Source of the DNA: Tenrec ecaudatus
Lineage: Eukaryota > Chordata > Mammalia > Afrosoricida > Tenrecidae
NCBI RefSeq assembly: GCF_050624435.1
Contig: NC_134539.1
Coordinates: 120,635,525-120,699,524, forward strand
Direction of reading: 5' to 3'
DNA length: 64,000 bases
Shown here: positions 20,280 to 32,096 of the stretch, one piece after another
How the letters are laid out: every line of letters starts with the position of its first letter
How positions within the stretch are numbered: the stretch's first letter is position 1
Notes under the pieces: generated by a model
The model's input: only the letters and a program-made list of their open reading frames with translations
Database searches by the model: none
Told to the model about the DNA's origin: nothing
Program-made: the position numbers and the translations under genes

Positions 20280-22235
20280 CCCCGCTGCAACCCTATAAAC
20301 CAGCTGCTAAAGACTTGGTTCTAACTGCCGTGGACTGAATCGTCTCCCCTAAACACGTGTGCTGTAAATTCTATGCCTGTGGGCATCATGCCATTTGGGG
20401 ATTTCTCTCACGCTCTCTCTCTCTGTACTTGTGTGAAGAGACCCTAAAAATAAGTATATTAATAAATTTAAATTTAAAAAGAGGCCCTTGCAACATAGGG
20501 TGTGTTTACAGCCAAACACCTTTGAGATGGGAGCAGCATCAGGTTAGGCACACAGAAGCGCGCCCCGTGTAGGAAGGCAGCTGCTGCCACGTGGGGACCA
20601 CCGAGGACACAGGCACAATGCTGGAAGAGACGGGGACCTTCAGCAGGGTCCACACAGAGAGGGAGCCTCTCCCGAAGGGCAGCACCCTGACCGGAGCTTC
20701 TAGCCTCCCACACTAGTGACCAGGAGCAAGTACTGCCGCCTGTCAAAGCCCCGACTTCTGGCATGTCTGTGATGGCAGCACTAGAAAACTGAGGTACCAG
20801 CTCGGAGCAACCCCAAGTGTTTCACAGGGGACTGTGCTCCGTGAGCTTTCACTGCGGGGTTTGCAGCAGTCCAGTTCCCCAGGCCCTTGCTCCCACGTGC
20901 CTTTGAGAGGACTCAAACTCCCACCCTTGCCGTTACCAGACCAGCACATTACTCACGTGCACTGCCCAGGGGTCTCCCAGGAAATGCTCTTTCCCCGTGC
21001 ACAGCTGAGGAAGCTAAGGCGGAGAGAGGTTACCCTGATCAGACCATGGGCCCTCACCTTCTAGACCACCGCCCCCCCCCGCCCCCACCCCCAGCTTTCT
21101 CCTTGGCAGAGTGCTTCCAGGGAGATAGACGGACATCTGTGAGCGGAGCAGGGTGGGGTCTGCAGCACCTGGTCCCACCCTGTCGCCTGCTGGCTGCTCT
21201 GTCTCTGATGGCCCATCTCTGGGGCCCCTGTTTAGATTTGGCATCCGGGTGGGAGCGGGGATTAACAATGCTCCCCGTGTGTTTAGATGAGCCTTGGAAA
21301 ATAAACTTCCCCGTCTTGGCTCTAAGCTTGTACACTCACTGGCCCAGGGTCCGTCCGGTGGTGGCTCAGTGTGCACTGCGGGGGGAGGGGGGTGCGGAAG
21401 GAGAGGGCTAGACAGGGGCCAGAGTGGGGGGAGTGGGCCTGGCCAAGGAGCAGGGAGCGAGGGGGCCAGTGGGGTGTGTATAGACTGCGGGGCCCACAGA
21501 ACTTCAGGGTGCGCCTGGCCAGAAGCCCCTGTGAATGGGGCTCAGGTGGGGTGCTACCAGGTGGGGTGTGTAGAAGGGGGGAGCCAGGGAACGCTGGAAT
21601 CCGGGTCTGCTTATGCTCTTCAGCAGCAGGGGCTCCGCTCCCCTGTCCTGGGCCTGTAAGGGGGGTGGCGTGGCCCTCTGGCTGAGTGAAGCAGGCTCCT
21701 GCAGTGGCCCAGGGAGGAAGGAAGAGGAGCCATCTCTGTGGGTGCTGTCCTGCACCACACCCACGTGCGCACGTGTGCACGGCTCTGTTTGCTTATCTGA
21801 GTGGGGACAAAAGCAGGACCTCCTCTAGGGACCAGGACGCTGTCACAGACCCAGGCGGCCCTGGGGAGGGGCTTCCTCTGCAGAAGGACTCAGGCACAGA
21901 GGAGTCACTGGCAGGCAGTTCCTTCCTCAGAGGCCTGGCTTTGGCCCCGCTGGAAGTTAGGAGTGCTCTTGACTGCTGCCAGGAGGCCTGCAAGGGTTGG
22001 GCGCAGGGAAGGGCCACGGCCCCAGATTGAGGACCGAGATTTGGACTTTCAATCAACATGATTATTTTATCTGTGTCAGGGACAAAGGCTTCCTGAAAGA
22101 AAAGCCCAGTCTGGCCCTGAAAGACGTCCCACTGAAGGGCGCAGCCGCTGGACACAGAGCACAAGGTTCAGAAGGACAGGCAGCGAGGGCCCAGAGTGCC
22201 GCGGGCCTGGGTGTCAGGCCTCTGCCCGTGCACTT
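20280..22235. other. Intergenic sequence, no gene seen
   Basis: No exon or RNA gene is visible. A CCGCCCCCCCCCGCCCCCACCCCC-type C-run occurs near 21,068-21,092. Open frames across 20,887-22,335 are GC-driven and unrelated to any family I recognise. Confidence 0.4.
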
Positions 22236-22239
22236 GGCA

Positions 22240-22320
22240 AGCTGCCCTTGGCTATTTAGTCCGCCCTCCCGAGCCTCAGTTTCTTCATCTGTAAGGTGGA
22301 GAGGAGGCCGGCAGTTAGCT
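22240..22320 (-). repeat. MIR remnant, reverse orientation
   Basis: GAGCCTCAGTTTCTTCATCTGTAAGGTGGAG is the reversed MIR signature. Confidence 0.6.
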
Positions 22321-22744
22321 CATAGGCTGCTGTAAAGATCAAACAACCCTTTGACCCATTTTAAAGTTGTTTTTGTTTAAAAAAACAAGTGAAGGGGAAG
22401 TGCATGTTGGACTGAGCCCCTGCCGATGGCCCTCTGACCATGGCCAGGGCTGGGAACAGCCCTGCTAGCCTGCAGAAAGCATGGGAAAGTGGGGCTGGCA
22501 GAAAGGCAGTCAGGTTGTAAGTTGATCTCCCTTATGACCCATTTACATTGTTCTCGATTGAGTATTTTCTGCTTTCTTTAAACTGAGGTTTTCATGTTTT
22601 ACTTTGTTATTGCTGCTAGTTGTTTTTTTGTTTTACTGTTATTCTGTCTGTGAAATCCAGGATATAGGTATATCTATAGGGACAGTCACTGGAGTAATGG
22701 GTCCTCGGGGGTGTGGCAGGGGAGGCTGGAGGGAAACGGGCAGC

Positions 22745-22905
22745 TAATAACAATGAGTATAAGAAGGAAGAAAATGTTCTAAAACTGATTATGATAATGA
22801 TTTTACAATTGTTTTTTTAAACAATTGCTCTCCATGTGCTTCATCTATTGAATTGTATGATATGTAAACTATATGCTGATAACACTGTTTAAAAAAGATA
22901 AAAAC
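22745..22905 (+). repeat. Old L1 3'-end fragment
   Basis: GTTCTAAAACTGATTATGATAATG followed by TTGAATTGTATGATATGTAAACTATATGC matches the terminal pattern of an old mammalian L1. An A-rich tail follows at about 22,888. Confidence 0.5.
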
Positions 22906-23009
22906 ATCAAATAAGAGCCTGGGGCAAGAGGACAAGCTTCTAGAGTTTGTAGCTATTATGGTTCTTGATGGTTTTTCTCTTTAACTTTTATTTCCTTTTG
23001 TTGTGGTTG

Positions 23010-23530
23010 AGAATATACATGGACCACCTGTGGCAGTGACATCACCTCCTGTCAACTTGCGAAGGGGTGGAGTCTAGCCTGCCAATCAGGTCACAGCTTG
23101 ATGACCTCCTTTTGGAGGTGCAAGGATATGAATAGCTCACTGGGGCCAGACCCACACTCAGTCTTTGCTCCTCTCCCTGTGAGACATTCCTGTTGACAAG
23201 TCTGATGGAGGTGAGCCCTGGAGCTGGAGGAGCCACATGGAGATCCACGCCAGCGCTCAGATGCTTCCACCACCTCTGGAGCCACAACTTCCCATGCACT
23301 GTCCTGCGATCTTCCTGCACTCGGCGTCATTGCATGCGTTTTGTGAGTCTGAAGAGGACTTTACAGATTGGTATCAGACATATGGGCTAATATTGGACTT
23401 GTGGACTTGATCTGGACTGGGCTGGGATGTTTTCTTGATATACAATTACTCTTTGATATAAAGTTCTCTCTTATACACATATGAGTGTCTCTGGGTTTGT
23501 TTCTCTAGTTAACCCGACTAACACACAACC
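23010..23530 (+). repeat. Unclassified interspersed repeat, possibly an LTR
   Basis: A 500-base block runs from CATCACCTCCTGTCAACTTG through GGGGTGGAGTCTAGCCTGCC to TTTCTCTAGTTAACCCGACTAACACAC. I have seen this arrangement repeatedly in afrotherian DNA. GATATAAAGTTCTCTCTTATAC near its end resembles a TATA or poly(A) region of an LTR, but the class is not certain. Confidence 0.4.
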
Positions 23531-26500
23531 CAATAGTTTCTACACGGACAATTTGCTATGGCACAGTCAAGAATGGGGAGGGCTTACAGGTTAGGGGAAG
23601 CTGGCTCCTGGCAGGGATATGGGCAGAGGACGTCGGGTGGGAGTTGGGATTTCAGAGCACGGGGCTTGCCCCTTCCCAAGCAGCAGCTGCGTCTTGCTCG
23701 GGTGGCATCCTGCTCCTGTCCAGAGGAAGAGTGGGGCGAGCCTGGGTGGAGCCCACTTCTCCCCTCTGAACACCCGGGACTCTGCCGCGTACACACACAG
23801 CAGCCCCTGGAGGCCGGCCTTCCAGACCCTCAGGGGCAGCACAAGGACCCTGTTGGGGGTGGTCAGGCTTGGGGCAGGCGCACCCCCTCCTGCTTCCTTG
23901 CTGTGAGAGGCGTCGGTTTCCTGTGTCACTTCTCTCTAGCCCTGGGCTCTGCTCCCCTTCCACAGAGCCACGGGACCAACCAACGTGGCCCACCCTAAGC
24001 TGTTAGCTGCTGCCAGCCAGCAGGCTAGTCCAGTCTATCTGCACCCACCTAGGGATGGCAGCGAACATACAGGATGCTCTGTTATATTTACATTTCAGAG
24101 AAACAACGCTTTTTCCGTTTACCTGGTACTTACAGTATGAAGAAAATCCTTGCTTATTTGAAACATTGGAATTGGCCCCTTGTACTTTTATTGATGAGAT
24201 CTGGTGGCCCTCTCTTCTCACACCTACCTGAGGGCCACCGAGGCTCAGAGAGGAGCACAGACAAGAGCAGGAGACAGGGGCTGAGACGGCCACGGCGTCC
24301 TCTGCCATCGGCCACACCTTCCAGGAACTGCTAGTGGCTGGGTCAAGGGGCAGTGGTCCAGGGGTTTTCCCCGGGTGATCCTGGACTGGGCTTCCTCCAG
24401 GTGCCCTCAGAGGTTGCTCAGCAGGGCCTTCCACCTGGGGACCTTTTCCCACGGTCGTCCTGGGAAATCTCTGATTCCTGCTCCCTTGGCCTCAGCCTGG
24501 CTCTGGCCTCACTGAGTGGGAGGCTGTAGCCCCGCTCCCATCCCATGTCCCAGCCACTTTGCGGAAGGGGACTCTTGGTAGTGGCTGGCTGCCATTCCAG
24601 GATGGAGTTAGGAGGGCCTAAGGCCAGGGTTTTATTTACAAACTGAGGTGAGAGTCAAGAGGCTCAGTGGGCGGAGCGCTCTGTTCACGCCATAGCTGGG
24701 AGTGCAGGAAGGGTGTGATCCAGCCACTGGCGGGGAGCCATGCCTTATCTGTCCAGAGGAGACATCCTTCAGCCTGTCTCTTTTCCCTCCTCTCTCCCTG
24801 AGCTGTGTAACTCCTGCGTAACTCCTGTGGCTACTATTATTCAGTTATTTACCGGGCTGTGCCAGGCACTTGACAACTTGACAGTCCTGTGGCACCTCAT
24901 CCTGACGGCACTCCTCAGAACCTAAGCCCCACTAGAGGACAGCAGGGGCTTCTCCAGCTTTGGACCCCAGATGCTCAGCTTGGACCCCCTGCAGGAGCCG
25001 CCTGCCCCTGATGCTTCAAGTGTTTTGGCGTGAGATGTCATCAGCCTGGGCCGCCCTAGAAAGACGGAGCCCCCCCTGGAGGCCACGCTCCTTTCTGGGG
25101 CTCCCCACAGGCAGCCTGTGAGGGATCAATGTGCCCTTCGGAATGGCAACTCTGAAGGCCCTTCCAGACTCAGCCCATCGCTGGACCTGTGTGGAATGAA
25201 TTTGACTTTTCTTTCTTGTCCGTTCCGCTTCCTTCTCCACCTTTCACGGTGTTGGTCCTCAGGGCACTCCCGCCACACCCCGTGTCTGCTTCCTGGGGGC
25301 CCAGCCTGCGAGCCAGTGTGCAGCCCTGGCGGGAGGGGGGGGGCGCACTGAGGGCCTCTGTGGGTGTGGTTGAGGGGGGAGAGCGGGGGAGGGGCAGACA
25401 TTGGCTCTCCAGGTGTAATAGTCCCTCATGATGACTCAGGCAGAGCCATCTGAAGTGCCTTTGGGTTCATTTAATCCTTAGAACAAACTTCTGGGAGAGG
25501 CGTTTTCCTCTGTGCTGGAAGAGGAAGCAAGCAGGAGAACCAGGGTTTGAACACAGCTTACACACGTTTATGGACTGTGGTTTAGGGGACTGTTTATAGA
25601 GCACATTCGGTTTCCATTCAACAGTTTATACACAGTTGGTTTTGCGACATAAGTTGCAATCCCCTCAGTGCGACTGCTCTCCTGCCAGCCTCTCCGTGGG
25701 TTCCCGGGTCACTTGGCCTGCGCTGTTTCTGGGCACACACTGCCCTGTTGGTGTCCAGTGGGCTGTCCTGGGAGCCTGTTCCTCACGCACGTGCCTGTTC
25801 ACGTCACGGCTTGGCTGAAAGTTGATCTCTGGGCATGAGTCTCGTTCCAGGTTCAAAGGGTCTCTAAGGGTCGTCGTCCCGGGGATGCTTCTAGCAGACC
25901 CATTTTTTTTTAATCTTTAATTTTGTTCTACATTTGACCCCCTTGTCTAGGACCCTCCGTTGTGGTCCTGATCAGAGTGGTGAGAAATGATAGCCAGGCA
26001 CCAGCTAGTTCCTCTGGTCTCAGGGAAATACACTTGCCCTCCAGTGAGGGAGCGACCCACCTGAGAACTAAACCCAGCTCTACCCACCTGACCAGTCTCA
26101 CGAGCCCAGTGCTGCCGCCTGAGAGCATCTCTTGGGAGTCACCACTTAGAGACGCTTGGATGAAGAGAGCACCAAGCCAGCCCAGAGACACTGAGGACAC
26201 ACGTGGCCCAGGCGGCACACTCTCTCCAACACTCAGCTGTGACTCCCCTTGTCATGTCCACACACCAGCCAGACGCAGCGTAAACATGACCTCTTCTGGA
26301 AGGCTTTTCTGATTGATGCTCCCTGTTAACCATAACGCCCCTCCACCCCCTGAGGGACTGAAGGAACAGATCTTAGCCTGTAGGGCACAGAAGTCCCTAC
26401 GCACAAGGGGACAGGCAGTAAATGTTTGCAGGATGAGTGAATCAAAAGAAGAACAATAGCGAAGGCTGACGTTTCCAGGCCTGGGACTAAATATTTACCT

Positions 26501-26900
26501 TACTCATTGGGCAAGCCCGAGAGCTAAGCCTGGCCTTCCAAGCCTTATTTATGCCGTTTGCCTCCGTTTGCCTCCAGTGACTGACACGGTCCTCCTGGTT
26601 TTGTTACAGATGAACAGCTGTTTCCACATGGGGGGCCTGGGTGTGTGAGGCGGCTGATCCTCTGTTTCCGCTGCTCGGCAGGCTCCAGAAGTCCTCTTCA
26701 AGGAAGCTGCTGCCAGACCCTGGGTGCCACTGTTGCCTCTCGAGCTCTGGGCCCGGCCAGGCCACACTTTCTGAGGCAGATCAAACTGGGCAGGCTGGCC
26801 CTATTGGGTTTGGAAGGGGCCGCGAGAACTTCCAGGTCAGTGGCTCCCCAGGAGCTGTGAGGTTTCTCAAGTGAGTCACATGCCAGGTCTTGACTTCGCA
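23531..26900. other. Intergenic sequence with minor old repeats
   Basis: A MIR-like tail is visible near 25,435-25,560 (GAACCAGGGTTTGAACACAG) and an A/T-rich LINE-like remnant near 25,900-26,060. No exon, RNA gene or other element is supported. Confidence 0.4.
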
Positions 26901-26904
26901 TGAT

Positions 26905-27411
26905 GAGCGAATTCACGCTGCAGCCCGTTTGTCATCCATGTGTTTTTATGAAAGACAGGACAAGTTTCAGGCTTTACGGTCTCAAAGGGTTCACAACTAG
27001 GCCTGAGCAACCTCGTGGAATAAAGCACTCACCTGTGCAGAACTGGGGGGCGGGGGGGAGGGATCCCAGGAGGCCAGAGAGCGCAGGGGCAAGAATGGCT
27101 GAGGTAAGAGTGTCTGAGCATACCCCATGCCTTGAGTGTAGCCCGGCCCCTGGCTGGGGGAAGCTGTGGTTGATGGCATTGTTGATCTCATTGGCTGAGT
27201 GAGGCCCACCTGGGTGAGGTCATGAGCCTGGGCCTAGTTTGGACCTTCCAGGTGTACCTTCCACTTGGCTTCAGGCTTGAACAGGAGCATGCTCAGTTTA
27301 GGGTCTTCACAGTAATCTAATGGTTGCCTGATTTTCTTCCAACCTCCTTTATGGGGGCCTTTGTAGGCATGGGAAGGACAACCCCCCTGCCCCTGAATCT
27401 AGCTACCTAGC
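26905..27411 (-). mobile_element. Diverged solo LTR, related to the neighbouring provirus
   Basis: Its low end (AATTCACGCTGCAG, TTTGTCATCCATGTG, TTTTTATGAAAGACAGGACAAG) parallels the U5/R side of the provirus LTRs, and its high end (CTAGCTACCTAGCA) parallels their reversed 5'TG start. It stands about 390 bases from the provirus and is more diverged, so it is read as an independent older insertion of the same superfamily. Confidence 0.55.
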
Positions 27412-27804
27412 AGAGTCTCCTCTCTTGGGCATGACCACTGGGTCCAAGCGAAGCTTCAGAACTGTAGGGGAGGGCCTCTGCAGCCAGAGTGGCATCTGTC
27501 ATGGCCTCTGGGATTCACCTCTGGTCATGTGAATGGGCACAGAATGTGAACATGGGGAGAGCTGTGTCCCAGAAGATGTATGTGCCAGGGACAAACAGCT
27601 CGTTCTGGCCACCTTCTGGTGGAGCGCGCCAACTCTGCACCCTGGTGCCCAGCTGGTGGAGAGTCCGTTTCAGCCACCCTGAGGAGGCTGCCGTCAGCAC
27701 TGAGAGGGAGAGGAAGGCTCAGCCACTGCTTGGAGTCCGCTGGGGCCAGTAGAGCTGGGAGTCGCTACTTGGGATTCAATGGCGGCTCTGGCCCTGCAAG
27801 GTTT

Positions 27805-28199
27805 TGTTGGTTCCTCTAGTGGGGAATACCTCGGCTCTGGCTTTGCAGGAGAGAGAATTCACACCGAAGCCTGGTTTGTGATCCCAGTGGGTTTTTATAA
27901 AGGACACGGCCAGTGGAAGGCAGAGGAGCAGTGGGGAAAGAGGGCGAAGGACCCCAGGTTCCTGTTTTCTGGGGCCTTCTGCTGGAAGGCATGGTCGATG
28001 GTGCTGGTTGACCCATTGGTTGAATTAAGCCCACCTAGCCTAGATTGGGCCAATCCAGGTGTACCACCCACCTAGGTGTATACATCCCCACTTGGGGCAT
28101 GAATTATTGGCGCATGCCCTTTAGCCTTTATTGGCTTCCAACTTCCTGTAGGGGTCCCTAGGCTTGGAGAGGAACAGCCTCCTATCCGACAACCTAACA
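27805..28199 (-). repeat. 3' LTR of the provirus (395 bp)
   Basis: On the minus strand it begins TGTTAGGTTG and ends GGAACCAACA. It matches the 5' LTR along its length except for an internal block of about 80-90 bases present only in the 5' copy. The purine tract GTGGGGAAA sits immediately upstream (28,200-28,208). Confidence 0.82.
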
Positions 28200-29028
28200 T
28201 TTCCCCACTGTAGGAGTATGGACCCAAATCTTTGGGACACTGGGCAACAATATCTCTAGCTGCTTCCTGCTGGCAAAAGTGGCACGATGTGGGGCTTTGG
28301 TTCCACCCTCTTCCTGCTCTGTGGGTAGGGGCTGCCCACTCAAGGCCCATGATGGTGAGGTTGGGGTGGTCCCGGAACTGGTGGTCCTGGAGCTGGCACA
28401 CTGGGCTCAGCGACCTTGGTGACCTGAGGACTTTGGAGGAAACAGAAAAGGTGGACAGTTTAGGTGAGACAGGGGTAAGGCTGTGAGACGGCAGTGCCAT
28501 GTAGGTGGGGGTAAGTGTCACAGGAAGTTTAGAAAAGAGAAAATCTTAAGACTTTCAGGCACAGGTGCTAGTTCACTTTAAACTGGAATAATTTAAAAGC
28601 ATTTACGGCTTAAGGACTGTTGTGGGTCTGAGGCAGGGTTTTCTGTGGAGTACTCTGTCCTGGGGTGGCAGTGAAACACCCCCCAACAGCTCTCAGGGGT
28701 GCTTGTCAGTTAGCTCTGCTTCTGAGGGATCTGGGTGCAACGTCTCCCATGTTTCACCCGTGAATGGTGCCCAGGGTCGGGAAAGAAGGTGAGGACAGGA
28801 TAGGCAGCCCCAGTATCTAGGACATCCACTGACCTTGCTGACACATTGATTGTTCACCGGAGGTTCCAGACCCGCTACAGCTCTCTCCTGCTGCTTCCCT
28901 GGCTGGACGGGACCAATTCAGTGAGCAGCTGCCCCTGGCCTCGGGTACCTTCCCTCCTGGTTGTTGGCCATAGGAGGACGAAGGACAGCCTGGTGGCCAG
29001 ACCCTCAGGGAGGCCTATTCCGGTTAGG

Positions 29029-29972
29029 GCAGCTCTGTGTCCAGTGGCCTGGTCACTGACACATGTAGCACACTTTGGTCATGCATCTGGGAGACCTGGA
29101 AGGCGGTTGATGGGCAGTTAGCAAGTGTGGCCAGTACCTGGGCAGCCTGGCGTCCTTCCTTCTCACCTTCTCCTGAGCCTGCCCCTCCCCCTCCCGTTCC
29201 CTATTGTAAAAGGCAGCATTAGCCTCAGCATCCATCTCTTCTTGGGTAGCCCCGTAAGCTTCAGCACTCACTGTTGGGGTGCAGCCTTCCGGGGGTGGGG
29301 GGAAAACTTGTCCCTGAGCAAGACTTGCCCTTGGTAGGAATCACTATCTATGGCAGTGTCATTCCTCAGGACCGCCTTTAGTTGCTCTGAGAAGCCCCTG
29401 GGGCTTTCCTCAGGCTCCTGGTGAATCGCAGTCACTTTGGCATAATTAATGGCCTCCTGCCTTCCTGACTTCCGTCCACTTGTGATACACACCAGAAAAT
29501 GTTCCCTGCCCACCTGTCCTTGGGGTCATTGTGATCCCAAGCAGGGCCAGTAAAAGGCACATCTGTTTCCCCTGCTGGGTACTTCTCAGTCATCACAGGG
29601 AACTCCTCTGAACACTTCCTAGGGCCTCTGAGCACTCGAGCCTTCTCAAAGTCCATCCCAGTCTGTCCCAGTATGACCGTCACATCCTTCCAGGTGAAAC
29701 CATAGGCTAGGGGGAGGTGCTGGAAGCTCTCTATGTACTGTTTGGGTTTGTCAGAGTAACTGCCCAGGTCGCTTTTAATCTGCTTGGGTTCAATCAGGGT
29801 GAAAGGCCTGTGGACTGCCTGGGGACCAAACTCCCCCACTGTCTCTGCTAAGGGTAGGTAGAAGGTTGGCAAGTTTGGCAAGTTCAGAGCTGGATGAATA
29901 GTAGCCTCTAGCTTCAGTGTCCCTTAGGGGGTACTGGGTGCACTGGAAACGAAGGTCTTTTCTGCTCCTCAA
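29029..29972 (-). pseudogene. gag: Broken retroviral gag (capsid and nucleocapsid)
   Basis: Frames on the minus strand carry, in order, a p12/capsid start (near 29,920), the capsid N-terminal domain (29,432-29,870, with the gamma-type pattern PFTLIEPKQIKSDLGSY and FTWKDV), a capsid C-terminal or major-homology-like segment (29,275-29,500, ESPRGFSEQL) and a zinc knuckle (29,029-29,070). Frameshifts fall near 29,880 and near 29,490, and a TGA interrupts the knuckle at 29,053-29,055. It cannot encode an intact polyprotein. The family assignment rests on these motifs only. Confidence 0.75.
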
Positions 29973-30594
29973 AAGGAAAAATGCTCTAACCTAAGGGAAC
30001 TCCTTCCACAGAAATGTTCTAGCTGAACCAGCGTTGGAAGGGAAAGGGCGCCATTCTTTGGCCAGGATTCTCTTCCCCACCAGAATGTACTTTGACCAGA
30101 TGGGATTGCAGAGAGAAACCAGCTTCTGTGGCTCCAGCCTCTCAGGGTCAAATCCATCCCAATTAGATAGAATACACCTGTGCCACCGAACTGCCGATCC
30201 CCATCTAGAAAAAACAGAAAAATTGCTGAGAGCTCAATGCCACAAGGTCAGGAGCTGCAGTTTCAGCTCACACCACTAGGGTGCAGTGAAACTGGGACCC
30301 AAGCAGGTACCCCTGTTCGAGGGAGTGCCAGGCACCCAGTCTTTTGCCTGCAGGCTAGGTTTCGACCGTGTTCTAGACAGCAAGCACTGGCCACCGGCTT
30401 GGGTGACCGTACAGGGCCTAGGGAGGGAGCTACTGGCACGAGTTGTCCATCGGACCTCCAAAGGCGAGACCCCTGCTTGGTGGGGGGGGGAGTGGCTTTC
30501 CCATAGCTTCAAAGGCGGCCACTGGCATGAGTGGCCTCCCAAGCCTATGGAGGGGAGGAGCGACCAACCAATTAGCTCAGGGAAATTTTTAGGG

Positions 30595-30755
30595 CAGTGG
30601 TTCTCAACCTTTCAAGTGCTGTGCCCCTTTAATACAGCTCCTCATGTGGTGGTGACCCCCCCCCCAAACCATAACATTATTTTTGTTGCTACTTCAACAC
30701 TGTCATTTTGCTACTGCTATGAATTGGGTGACCCCTGTGAAAGAGCAATTGGGAT
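30595..30755 (+). mobile_element. SPIN-type hAT fragment inside the provirus leader
   Basis: It starts with the terminal repeat CAGTGGTTCTCAACCTTT, then CCCCTTTAATACAGCTCCTC, TGGTGGTGACCCCC and TTTTGCTACTGCTATGAATTG, the reverse of the order seen at 41,308-41,499. It stops after GGGTGACCCCTGTGAAAGAG without the second terminal repeat. Confidence 0.82.
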
Positions 30756-31595
30756 CCTTAGCTGGACACAGACTTTCACAGTGCAGCTGTACCAGGCCGT
30801 TGGAGACGAAAGTCAGCAGTGACTTAGGGGCTTGGCTCCGGAATGCCTCTGGCCCAGGCTGCGGCAACGGAAAACCAGCTGGGGGGCGGGGGAAGAAACA
30901 ACCCCCAGACTAACACACTGGTGGAACGCTAAACCAGCTGGCTTGTAGAAAAAACAGGAGAAAACCAAGGAAGGAGAGGGAGACAGCATGGCTCAAAGGC
31001 TTCTGGGCAGGGCTAGTCCTGGGTGGGTGGCAGCCCACTACGCCCCATTCCCCACCCCCTCCCACGCAGGGTTTGGCATCGTGGGCACATCTTGGCCAGC
31101 ATTGCTTGCTCAGTTGTCCCACCACAAAGACGGCAGTGCACCACCTTGCCAGGAGCAGGGAGTGGTGTGGTCGGGAAAGTGGCGGCCACTTCATGCAACC
31201 ACGTCGACCAGCCGGGCCAGGTGTGGGACCCAGAGTCATGCAGAGACCCACAGGGTTTGCGTGTGCATGTCTAGCTGGCCGGGACACAAAGCAGACCATG
31301 GAAATTCAAACCGGCTTTTAGGACTGAAATTGCCCAACACGCAGGCTGCAGTGTTTCACTCCCATCCCGGGAAGCAAGGCTGGGGCGAACCTGTAAGCCC
31401 CTGGAAGCACAGAGAGGCAGACCCTCGGCAGGGTGTACAAATAGGAAGACATGAGGGATGGGACTCCCCCGATTCATTCCGCGTGGCCCCAAAGGGCAGG
31501 TACTGGGGACATCACAGGCCTGTCTTAGCGGGAAAGGTCCAGGCTGGCGTCCTCTCTGCCAGTCCCGCTGAGCCACTGTTTCCTCAGCCTTGTGT

Positions 31596-31614
31596 ATCCG
31601 AGTCACATGCACCA
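31596..31614 (-). promoter_or_regulatory. Retroviral primer binding site, tRNA-His-like
   Basis: Three bases after the 5' LTR the minus strand reads TGGTGCATGTGACTCGGAT. This is the 3' end complement of tRNA-His (TGGTGCCGTGACTCGGAT) with one inserted base and a substitution. Histidine-tRNA priming is known for HERV-H-type class I elements. Confidence 0.75.
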
Positions 31615-31617
31615 GAA

Positions 31618-32092
31618 TGTGTTCAGTTCCTCTAGTGGGAAATGCCAGGAGAAAGAATTCACACTGAAGCCTGGTTTGTCATCCAAGTGGGTTTTTATAA
31701 AGGACAGAAGAAGTTTTCAGGTTTTACAGTCACGAACACAGGCAACCTCATGGAACCCTGAGACAAGAGAAAGAGAGAAAGAGAGAGAGAGAGAGAACCA
31801 CAGCATGGCCAGTGGAAGGCAGAGAAGCAGGGGGAAAAGAGAGTGGTGGTCTCCAGGTTTCTGTTTTTTGGAGCCTTCCACTGGGAGGCATGGTCGATGG
31901 TACTGGCTGACCCCATTGGCTGAATTAAGCCCATCTGGCCTAGATTGGGCCAATCCAGGTGTACTACCCACCTAGATGTGTCCCCTCCGCCTCTGGGCTT
32001 GAATTGGCACATGCCCTTTATCCTTTATCTGCTTCCAACATCCTGTAGGGGTCACTTGGCATGGAGAACAGCCCCTATCCTGCTACCTCACA
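31618..32092 (-). repeat. 5' LTR of the provirus (475 bp)
   Basis: On the minus strand it begins TGTGAGGTAG and ends CTGAACACA, the expected TG...CA termini. It contains TTTATAAAAACCC near the U3/R region and an (AG)n-rich insertion (CTCT... on minus) that the 3' LTR lacks. Confidence 0.82.
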
Positions 32093-32096
32093 GTTT

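Larger units (their letters stand above)
27805..32092 (-). mobile_element. Class I endogenous retrovirus, internally deleted (4,288 bp)
   Basis: The element is flanked on both sides by GTTT (27,801-27,804 and 32,093-32,096), a 4-bp target duplication typical of gammaretrovirus-like elements. Reading the minus strand, the order is: 5' LTR, tRNA-His-like primer binding site, untranslated leader, broken gag, a short unrecognised stretch, purine tract, 3' LTR. No reverse transcriptase, integrase or envelope is recognisable in the roughly 800 bases between gag and the 3' LTR, so it is an old, defective copy. A SPIN transposon lies within its leader. Confidence 0.85.
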
